From Pseudomonadota bacterium (GTDB lineage Bacteria; Desulfobacterota; Syntrophobacteria; Syntrophobacterales; Syntrophobacteraceae): a stretch of 20,018 bases of DNA. Below the pieces are notes generated by a model. It was given only the letters and a program-made list of their open reading frames with translations, was not told the DNA's origin and did no database searches. The stretch is from NCBI GenBank assembly GCA_023442755.1, contig JAEZXS010000403.1:1-20018 (forward strand), in the 5' to 3' direction. Both the position numbers and the translations under genes were made by a program. Positions 14,261-20,018 of the stretch are shown here, piece by piece (position 1 is the stretch's first letter; each line of letters begins with the position of its first letter).

Positions 14261-16200
14261 TGTTCAGTACCTAGTAGCCTTCGAAGTTCCTGGATCGGTC
14301 TCGGCTTGCTCACGCGCGGCAGCGACCTGTACAATTCCTGTATCGTGGTGATCCCGTCTGCAGCCTTCATGATTCCGTCCTCGAGAAGAGTCACCAGCCC
14401 GGAGCTGTCCGTACTGATGCGCCTCAACTCGTAAGAGGTCTTTTTGCAAAGGACCGCATCTTTTACGCTCTCGTTCAGGACCATCAGTTCGAATACGCCG
14501 ATACGGCCCTTGTAGCCCGTAAAGCGGCATTCCGAACATCCGCGGCCAATTTTGAAATTGGTCCCCTTGATATCGTTGAGAGTATATCCCAGCCTGTACA
14601 GTTCGGCGGGCTGGGGGATGTACGGCTCGGCGCAATGGCGGCAGACCTTCCTCAGCAGTCTCTGGGCAACAACGCTGACCACCGTGGACGAGATCAGGAA
14701 AGGTTCGATATCCATGTTGAGAAGCCTGATCAGGCAGCCGATGCTGTCTTCCGTGTGGAACGTGCTCAACACCTTGTGGCCGGTAAGGGATGCCTGTATG
14801 CATGTATCAGCCGAGAACTTGTCACGTACCTCGCCGATCACGATTACGTCGGGGTCCTGCCTGACTACGTGCTTGAGCGATTCCTCGAAGGTCAGGTTTA
14901 TTTTGGGGTCGATCGAACACTGTGCGATGCCGTCTATGAGGTACTCGACCGGGTCCTCGACGGTCACGATGCTGGTGTTGACGTTGTCTAGATAGTTGAT
15001 GGAGCTGTAAAGGGTGGTCGTCTTGCCGGACCCCGTCGGCCCGGTTATCAGTATGACCCCGCTCGGCACATCCAGAGCGTCGAACCGGTATCTTTCGGCG
15101 ATCTTGGGGTACATGCCTATCTCATTCAGATTGATCACCTGCCCCTGGGAGTTCAACATCCGCATTACGATGTTTTCTCCCCACACCGTAACGTAGAAAG
15201 AGATCCGGATGTCCAGGTTGAGGCCGGTCTTCTGATGATCGTAAAGGATCCTGCCGCCCTGGTGCCTTCTGCGCTCGGCGATATCGGCCTTTGACATGAT
15301 CTTGAGGCGGCTGGCCAGGGGAGGTCCCATCTCCAGGGCAACGTCCTTGAAATGGATCATAACGCCGTCTACGCGGTTTCGAATCCGGATCTTGTCCCTC
15401 ATCGGCTCGATATGGACGTCGCTGCACCCGCTCTTGACGGCTTCGTCGATTATTGCATCCACCAGCCCGACAATGGATTTTTCGTCCGGTTCTTTGGCCG
15501 TGGCGCTCAACATATCGCGCTCGAGGCTGCTTATTATCTCCCGCAGGTCCCCCTTGGCGCAGATTCCGGGGGAGATCTTTCCGTAAACCTTTTCGGCCGC
15601 TTCGAGATCGTTGCGGTTGGTCGGATCGGCGAATGCAACGACAATCTTGCTGTCCTTGACGCAGACCGGCAGGAAGTTGTGCTGCGAATACCAGCGGACG
15701 GGGGCTTTTCTCAGCAGATTCGGATTGAGAGTCGACCGGCTGAGTTCGTAGAAGGGCAGGCCGAGCTGGTAGGAAAGTATCTCCGCCAGCTTGCGTTCGG
15801 CTATGAAACCGTTCTCTATCAGGATTTCACCGATCGTCTTCTTGACGGTCGATTCTTTTTGAAAATTTATTGCGATTTCCAGTTCACTTTTCTTCACCAG
15901 GCCGAGTTCGACCAGGAGCGCCCCTATCTTGAGGTGGAGATGGCTGGAGGCCAGGGCTTCCTGAAGCTGCTCGGGGGTTATGAATTTCAGGTCCTGGAGA
16001 ACCTGAATGAGCGTCTGATGGCCGGTGAGCTTGGAGTGGACCCGTTTTGCATAACTGAGTTGCGATTCACGGATGATACCCTGTTTGATCAGGAGGTCGT
16101 AAATCTGCGCCGCTTGCTCGCTTCGGACAACCTGGCGAGGCGCATTGGCCGGCGACGGATCGGATGGGCCGAGGTGTTTGAGTATAGTCTGGTTCTCCAC
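14257..16200 (-). CDS. PilB/GspE-family secretion ATPase with MshEN-like N-terminus
   Basis: A cytoplasmic hexameric ATPase of the type II secretion/type IV pilus family, 647 aa. The N-terminal part (about 25-190) has repeated MshEN-like units (KIGALLVELGLVKKSELE, TIGEILIENGFIAERKLAE, ending SYQLGLPFYEL), the fold that can bind c-di-GMP. Then come the N2 region, Walker A GPTGSGKTT (about 386-394), the Asp box, Walker B-like DPDVIVIGEVRD, the His box (LSTFHTEDS) and the four-cysteine metal site (CRHC and CSEC), with the C-terminal GRIGVFEL motif. GTG at 16200 is chosen because AGGGG stands nine bases upstream; the longer TTG at 16230 lies inside an inverted repeat. It overlaps the HDOD gene by four bases. 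No pilin, PilC or secretin gene is near, so it works with components encoded elsewhere or has a separate signalling role. Confidence 0.9.
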   Translation of the reverse strand: MENQTILKHLGPSDPSPANAPRQVVRSEQAAQIYDLLIKQGIIRESQLSYAKRVHSKLTGHQTLIQVLQDLKFITPEQLQEALASSHLHLKIGALLVELGLVKKSELEIAINFQKESTVKKTIGEILIENGFIAERKLAEILSYQLGLPFYELSRSTLNPNLLRKAPVRWYSQHNFLPVCVKDSKIVVAFADPTNRNDLEAAEKVYGKISPGICAKGDLREIISSLERDMLSATAKEPDEKSIVGLVDAIIDEAVKSGCSDVHIEPMRDKIRIRNRVDGVMIHFKDVALEMGPPLASRLKIMSKADIAERRRHQGGRILYDHQKTGLNLDIRISFYVTVWGENIVMRMLNSQGQVINLNEIGMYPKIAERYRFDALDVPSGVILITGPTGSGKTTTLYSSINYLDNVNTSIVTVEDPVEYLIDGIAQCSIDPKINLTFEESLKHVVRQDPDVIVIGEVRDKFSADTCIQASLTGHKVLSTFHTEDSIGCLIRLLNMDIEPFLISSTVVSVVAQRLLRKVCRHCAEPYIPQPAELYRLGYTLNDIKGTNFKIGRGCSECRFTGYKGRIGVFELMVLNESVKDAVLCKKTSYELRRISTDSSGLVTLLEDGIMKAADGITTIQELYRSLPRVSKPRPIQELRRLLGTEQ

Positions 16201-16218
16201 TCTGCATTTCCCCTGAGA

Positions 16219-16248
16219 TAAACTGTTCAAGCCCTGTCGTACAGTTTA
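16219..16248. promoter_or_regulatory. Inverted repeat upstream of the secretion ATPase gene
   Basis: TAAACTGT (16219-16226) and ACAGTTTA (16241-16248) are perfect eight-base complements with a 14-base spacer, so half-site centres are 22 bases apart (two helical turns). It lies 19 bases before the GTG start. The geometry suits an operator for a dimeric regulator or an RNA hairpin in the leader. Confidence 0.45.
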
Positions 16249-16387
16249 ATCGGTACTCTGCGCCGTTTTCTTGAGATAAATGACTGTAATTTTAGGTTTC
16301 CGGGAGCTTGGGAGGGGAAAGAAACTGCTGCCGCAGCATTTCATGGATAAAGTGTTCCGAAACATGAGATGCCGCGGCGCGCTTCTA

Positions 16388-17104
16388 TTATAGAGCCAGG
16401 CTGATTTCTTCCTGCATGGATTCGATTACGGCAATCGGGTCGGCCGCATCCCGTATGGGGCGCCCGACGACAATGTGGTCGGCCCCGTTGCCGATCGCAA
16501 GCCCGGCGGTCATGACGCGTTTCTGATCGTCTCTTGCGGCGCCGGCGGGCTGTGCGGGGCGGATGCCCGGGGTGACTATGAGGAACTCGTTTCCCAGTTC
16601 CCTGCGAAGTCTTGCAGCTTCCCGGCCGGACGAGACGACCCCGTCGACACCTGCTTCCAGCGCTCTGCGCGCGCGGGAAACGACGAGGTCCTCCACTTTG
16701 TCGAAAACGCCGCGAAATTCTTTCATATCTTCTTCGCCAAGGCTGGTAAGTGCCGTTACCGCGAGTATCTTTACGTCTTTTTTCGCCTCTGCCGCAGCCC
16801 GGAGGATGGCTTCGTTGCCGCAGTGGACGGTCGTGAAGGTCACGTTCCTGTCCTTGAGCTGCCCGACTGCCAGTTTGACGGTTTCCGGCACGTCGTAGAA
16901 CTTCAGATCGACCATGACCTTGTGTCCGCGTCCGGTTATCCAGTCGATGACCGGAAACCAACCGCCGAGAAAGAGCTGAAGCCCGACCTTGAAGAACCGT
17001 ATGTGGCTCTCCAGGCGTTCCACCAGTTCTTTGGCCTGATCCGGGGTGTCCACGTCCAGGGCGAAAATGATCCGTTCGTTTAAGGGGATGTTTTTGGGCT
17101 GCAT
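16388..17104 (-). CDS. pyrF: Orotidine 5'-phosphate decarboxylase
   Basis: Last step of de novo UMP synthesis: decarboxylates orotidine monophosphate. A 238-aa TIM-barrel with all active-site elements: ALDVD (D17), FKVGLQLF (K39), VDLKFYDVPETV (D66, K68, D71) and the phosphate loop near FLIVTPGIRP, with VVGRPIRDA at the end. Start at ATG 17104 fits the family length; an upstream in-frame ATG at 17164 would add 20 basic residues and lies within the promoter. GGAAGG is 13 bases upstream of the chosen start, longer than usual. It precedes the secretion ATPase gene by 187 bases on the same strand and is divergent from the kinase-like gene; no other pyrimidine genes are in the window. Confidence 0.95.
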   Translation of the reverse strand: MQPKNIPLNERIIFALDVDTPDQAKELVERLESHIRFFKVGLQLFLGGWFPVIDWITGRGHKVMVDLKFYDVPETVKLAVGQLKDRNVTFTTVHCGNEAILRAAAEAKKDVKILAVTALTSLGEEDMKEFRGVFDKVEDLVVSRARRALEAGVDGVVSSGREAARLRRELGNEFLIVTPGIRPAQPAGAARDDQKRVMTAGLAIGNGADHIVVGRPIRDAADPIAVIESMQEEISLAL

Positions 17105-17141
17105 TTGGCTGGTTATTCCTTCCCTCTGGTATCGTTTCGGG

Positions 17142-17171
17142 TTTATTGGCCTACTTCGGCCCATGTGTCAA
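17142..17171 (-). promoter_or_regulatory. Promoter for pyrF
   Basis: On the minus strand a perfect TTGACA (17171-17166) is followed after 18 bases by AATAAA (17147-17142, four of six). Transcription would start near 17135, about 30 bases before the pyrF ATG at 17104. This supports the shorter pyrF start. Confidence 0.45.
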
Positions 17172-17259
17172 AGACAAAATGGCGGCGGCGCGGAGGTGCA
17201 TCCGGCGGAGAGGATGAGGGAATCGAGTATCCGGCACTGTTCATTAGGCCTCTTCGAGG

Positions 17260-17289
17260 TTGCTTTTCCCATTTTTGCCGGGCTAAAAT
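17260..17289 (+). promoter_or_regulatory. Possible promoter for the kinase-glycosyltransferase pair
   Basis: TTGCTT (17260-17265), 18 bases, then TAAAAT (17284-17289; five of six). The -35 is weak (three of six). Transcription would begin near 17296, about 65 bases before the kinase start. Confidence 0.3.
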
Positions 17290-17360
17290 ATAACGCTTTT
17301 TCCATTATGATCTGCTGGCGGCCCGGCTTAATCTCTTTTCTATTTTTAACTGGATTTGCG

Positions 17361-17984
17361 ATGCTGATCTCCCTCATTGGTATGTCCGGGACCGGAAAGT
17401 CCCACTGGTCCATGAAGATGTCCGAGTTCGGATTCCGGCGGTTTTGCTGTGACGATCTCATTACCGAGAAACTTGTTTCCGAGTTGAAACACAACGACGG
17501 AACCGGCATGGACTTGGGCGAGTGGATGGGGTTTCCCTCCGATCCGGGCTACGAGGAGAGGGAAGCCCGGTATCTTGCCTGCGAGATGGAGGTGCTTGGC
17601 GAGGTCCTGGACTGGATAGAAAGAAAGGCGCACAACGCCGAAAACATCGTTATCGACACGACCGGAAGCGTCATCTACACGGGGGATGTGCTGCTGAAAC
17701 GGATGAAGGCTCTCACCCGGGTCGTCCATTTTGTGACTCCGGTCGAGGTCAGGGACGCGCTGCTCCAAAAGTATATGGCAAAACCGAGGCCGGTTCTCTG
17801 GAGAGGCCTTTTCAACCGCGAAGCAGGCGAGAGCGTCGAAGACGCCCTGAAGCGCTGCTATTACGGCCTGCTCAACAGCCGGGAGGAACTCTACTGCACC
17901 CTGGCGGACGTCAAGGTAGACTTTTTCACCCGCCGGGACCCCGAATTTTCCATCCCCGATTTCCTCGACCTCCTGTCCAAATAG
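17361..17984 (+). CDS. P-loop nucleotide kinase-like protein (shikimate-kinase-like)
   Basis: The 207-aa product opens with a Walker A loop LIGMSGTGKS (G7 to S14), followed by CCDDLITEKL, a segment like the substrate Asp region of shikimate or gluconate kinases. Later come VIDTTGSVIY (Walker B-like) and a C-terminal basic region (RRDPEFSIPDFLDLLSK). Such proteins phosphorylate small molecules with ATP; the real substrate is unknown. It is not AroK: the shikimate-binding arginines and the lid sequence are not recognisable. The ATG at 17361 is chosen because the protein then begins directly before the first strand; the frame is open far upstream but that part is not kinase-like. No clear ribosome site. 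It is followed after 25 bases by the GT9 gene, so they are probably cotranscribed, hinting at a role in sugar or surface-glycan metabolism. Confidence 0.75.
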   Translation: MLISLIGMSGTGKSHWSMKMSEFGFRRFCCDDLITEKLVSELKHNDGTGMDLGEWMGFPSDPGYEEREARYLACEMEVLGEVLDWIERKAHNAENIVIDTTGSVIYTGDVLLKRMKALTRVVHFVTPVEVRDALLQKYMAKPRPVLWRGLFNREAGESVEDALKRCYYGLLNSREELYCTLADVKVDFFTRRDPEFSIPDFLDLLSK

Positions 17985-18009
17985 CCATGACAATCCCCGG
18001 CGCATATCC

Positions 18010-18981
18010 ATGAGAATCGTAGTCTTTCATCAGGGAGCGCTGGGGGATTTTCTTATAATGGCCTCCGTCCTGGAAGGCCTTGCTGCGGCGCGGCCGGGGC
18101 TTCGGGTCGATTTCTGGTCGAAGCGGGAGCATGTTGGGCTGCTGTCCGGCAAGGACTACCTGGGAGACTTCCACGGTCTCGAAGGACCGCTTGTCCCCTC
18201 CCTGCTTCACGAAAACACATGGGAAAATGCGACGTTGCCAGACTTTCTCACCCGGGCCGACGGGGTTCTCATTTTCGGCCAGTCGGGAACGCGCATTCTG
18301 GCAGAGAGGCTGACGGCTCGCCTGAAGGGACGAGCGGACTGGGTCCGGTCTTTTCCAACCGGGGATGAGCCGATAATCCACGCTTCCGATTTCGTTCGGA
18401 AACAGCTGATCCGGCTGGGGTGGCAGGTGCCCGGGCAAACTCCGAGGGTGATTCCCCCTGAGGAAGAGACGGCGGCGTCGGAAGATTTGCTCGCATATTT
18501 CGGGGTTTCAGCGCCCCCGGTGCTTATCCATCCGGGAAGCGGCGGGAAGAAGAAGGTCTGGCCGCTCAGGAACTGGCAGGCACTTATTCACTGGATGAGG
18601 TGCGCAGGGAGGATCCCGGTGCTTCTATCAATCGGTCCGGCCGACGAAGGGGGCGATGATTTCGCGCAGGCGATGCAGGGCGAGGGCGTCCGCGTGGTAA
18701 GGGGACTTTCCATTCTCAGACTGGCCGCGCTGATTTCCCTGTGCCGCTGTTACCTGGGAAGCGATTCCGGGGTAAGCCACCTCGCGGCTGCGGTAGGCGT
18801 CCCGGCCGTTGTCGTGTTCGGCCCCACGAACCCTGCGGTGTGGGCTCCGCGCGGAAAAGATGTCCGTATAGTTCGGAGAAACTGGAGCGAATCCGATGTC
18901 TTCGACTGGAGGCCCGGCCCTCCGGGCCCGCCCGATGCCGGTCTGGTGGAAGTCGTTTCCGGGATAGGGTGCGGTCTATAG
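18010..18981 (+). CDS. Glycosyltransferase family 9 (heptosyltransferase-like)
   Basis: A GT-B glycosyltransferase of the GT9/heptosyltransferase family, 323 aa, which transfers ADP-heptose or a related sugar in lipopolysaccharide core assembly at the cytoplasmic face of the inner membrane. Evidence: MRIVVFHQGALGDFLIM with the Asp near the N-terminus, the mid-protein IHPGSGGKKKVWP motif and the C-terminal nucleotide-sugar motif GSDSGVSHLAAAVGVP followed by VVFGPTNPAVWAP. The exact donor and acceptor cannot be told from this. It follows the kinase-like gene by 25 bases. Its TAG stop shares the palindrome CTATAG with the stop of the convergent broken nucleotidyltransferase. Confidence 0.9.
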   Translation: MRIVVFHQGALGDFLIMASVLEGLAAARPGLRVDFWSKREHVGLLSGKDYLGDFHGLEGPLVPSLLHENTWENATLPDFLTRADGVLIFGQSGTRILAERLTARLKGRADWVRSFPTGDEPIIHASDFVRKQLIRLGWQVPGQTPRVIPPEEETAASEDLLAYFGVSAPPVLIHPGSGGKKKVWPLRNWQALIHWMRCAGRIPVLLSIGPADEGGDDFAQAMQGEGVRVVRGLSILRLAALISLCRCYLGSDSGVSHLAAAVGVPAVVVFGPTNPAVWAPRGKDVRIVRRNWSESDVFDWRPGPPGPPDAGLVEVVSGIGCGL

Positions 18982-19924
18982 TCGACCGGCGTACGCCTGG
19001 ATCAGATTCAGTATTTCATCGAAGGCCGGCCGCTGCCTGTAATAAAGTGCAGAGCTTTTCCGGTATGCTTCCTCATAGGAGGATTGCGTCACTCGATCGC
19101 TCAGAAGAAAGGCTTCATTTTCCGCGATAACCTTATTGTCGGCGTCGGGGAATCGCTTTCGCTTGTGGGCGTGGTATTCGGTCGTTCCGATAAAAGAGAG
19201 TACAGCCCTTTCCTGGAGAAGACAGTAAACGTCGTAGTAGTGACGAATGAAATTGGCCGGCAGAGAGTTCTCCGCCTGCTGTTTCCGGTATTTTGTCGAA
19301 ATGGTTTGCAGCTTTTCGACCAGGGTGTAGCCGGGATGGTAGCAGGGAACAGCCCCGGCGCGATTGTCAAATCGCGGACACCTTATCGCGGGCAAAATCA
19401 AACGCCCATGAGCTGATATCTTTCGGCTCGTTGGGTGTGACATCGTCGAAGCCGACTTCCAGTAGGATGCCGGGCTTCAAACCGTGCAATGTTGGCGCAG
19501 TGGTTCTGTAATGAAGGCGTATGCCGCCGTTTCTGAATTTTCCGTCATCAAAAGCCGTATCGCGCGCAACTTCGTCAACACCATCGATCTTTATGGTTTC
19601 CGCCAGCCAGTCGTAGAAGCGTTTTCTACTTTCGCAATGTGCCGGTTTGTCATGATTCCTGCCAATTTTTACGTCCATTGAGGCGGGTGGTTCTATACGA
19701 ATGTCTATATCTTCCGAAAAACGATGGATTATCCCATAGCCTTTGGAAAGAGACGCGCCGCCCATGAGTTCGAACGCCATTCCCAATTGCTGCAAACCGT
19801 AGAGGCAGTGCATGATCCAGTAGTCTTTTTCAACCAAGGCCCGAGCAACAGCCATTTCTACTGCCACAATTCCAAGCAGCTCTGCAAAATCCGGGTGTTC
19901 GTGCAGAAAGCTAGCGTGCGGCAT
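18976..19924 (-). pseudogene. Frameshifted AbiEii-family nucleotidyltransferase
   Basis: Together two frames encode a complete AbiEii/AbiGii-type nucleotidyltransferase (about 315 aa). The 5' frame (ATG 19924) has HEHPDFAELLGIVAVEM, the NTase motif MGGASLSKGYGIIHRFSEDIDIRI (GG at 55-56, DxD at 72-74), then IKIDGVDEVARDTAFDD, LEVGFDDVTPNEPKDISSW, and ends at a TGA at 19367-19369. The 3' frame continues with FDNRAGAVPCYHPGYTLVEK, LQTISTKYRKQQ, FIRHYYDVYCLL and ends AYAGRL (TAG at 18976-18978). The join lies between 19366 and 19380; seven bases stand where six are expected, so one inserted base explains it. In AbiE systems the enzyme transfers nucleotides to tRNA or other targets and is toxic without its antitoxin. 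The start overlaps the end of the upstream gene by 14 bases. Confidence 0.87.
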
Positions 19925-20018
19925 TCTTGGGTCTTTCCCACGCCAGCTCTTCGGCAAAGAACTTCCTGGCTGCCGCACCGCCATACTGTCGGACGGCAGT
20001 GGAAAGCGCGCGAGCGTC
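19911..20018 (-). CDS. 3' end of the gene upstream of the AbiEii-type NTase (partial)
   Basis: Only the last 35 codons are in the window, in a frame open to the edge: ALSTAVRQYGGAAARKFF, then AEELAWERPKNAAR and TAG (19911-19913). It overlaps the nucleotidyltransferase start by 14 bases, as two-gene toxin-antitoxin units do, so it is probably the antitoxin or partner protein. The frame was too short to be listed automatically; I chose it because it is open to the edge, ends by overlap, and has a helical, Ala/Arg-rich composition. Family cannot be decided from this fragment. Confidence 0.6.
   Translation of the reverse strand, partial: DARALSTAVRQYGGAAARKFFAEELAWERPKNAAR

Noticed and set aside
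15352..16221. Plus-strand frame (289 codons) over the secretion ATPase gene
   Set aside because: It lies entirely within the clear ATPase gene on the other strand and has no family features.
17105..17164. Longer pyrF start at 17164
   Set aside because: It would overlap the likely promoter and has no ribosome site; family length fits the start at 17104.

Overview
The window looks like chromosome of a free-living anaerobic delta-proteobacterium (Desulfobacterota, Syntrophobacter-like). This is inferred from protein flavour and context: an adenosylcobalamin-type ribonucleotide reductase, a DUF4390-NtrY-NtrX cluster, Wza-like polysaccharide export, a standalone PilB/GspE-type ATPase with an HDOD partner, and generally G+C-rich coding. 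No rRNA, tRNA, insertion sequence or CRISPR array was seen. Most genes are ordinary chromosomal ones; two short stretches (about 4.2-6.1 kb and 18.98 kb to the right edge) have accessory, toxin-antitoxin-like character.

Layout. 1-4148 (+): nrdJ, a strong terminator, endonuclease V (nfi), then a small TPR-like gene with its own good promoter. 4253-5842 (-): an unrecognised 93-aa gene, then a two-gene unit of a winged-helix-like protein (intact) and a nucleotidyltransferase of AbiEii/DUF6036 type. The nucleotidyltransferase is broken by an in-frame amber codon and a +1 frameshift. A nearly perfect 25-bp palindrome lies directly upstream of the winged-helix start. 6205-10407 (+): DUF4390 protein, NtrY-like kinase and NtrX-like sigma54 activator, apparently one operon. 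10549-12820: a divergent pair, a Wza-like export lipoprotein (-) and a CpsB/CapC-type PHP phosphatase (+), around a 445-bp regulatory region. 12821-13324: an intergenic stretch with a candidate small RNA (promoter, two hairpins, terminator), then a DUF3096 micro-membrane protein.

13388-17104 (-): pyrF, then a PilB/GspE-like ATPase overlapping an HDOD gene by 4 bp. 17361-18981 (+): a P-loop kinase-like gene and a GT9 (heptosyltransferase-like) glycosyltransferase. 18976-20018 (-): a second, unrelated AbiEii-type nucleotidyltransferase, split by a single frameshift, preceded by the 3' end of its upstream partner, which runs off the window.

The main biological themes are envelope/surface polysaccharide work (DUF4390-NtrYX, Wza/CpsB, GT9, ATPase-HDOD) and decay of toxin-type nucleotidyltransferases. 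Two different NTase modules within about 14 kb each have a disrupted NTase and a readable partner frame. The most novel-looking items are the candidate sRNA at 12940-13034, the palindrome at 5844-5868, and the frame-shiftable C8 tract at the end of ntrX that would add a hydrophobic tail.
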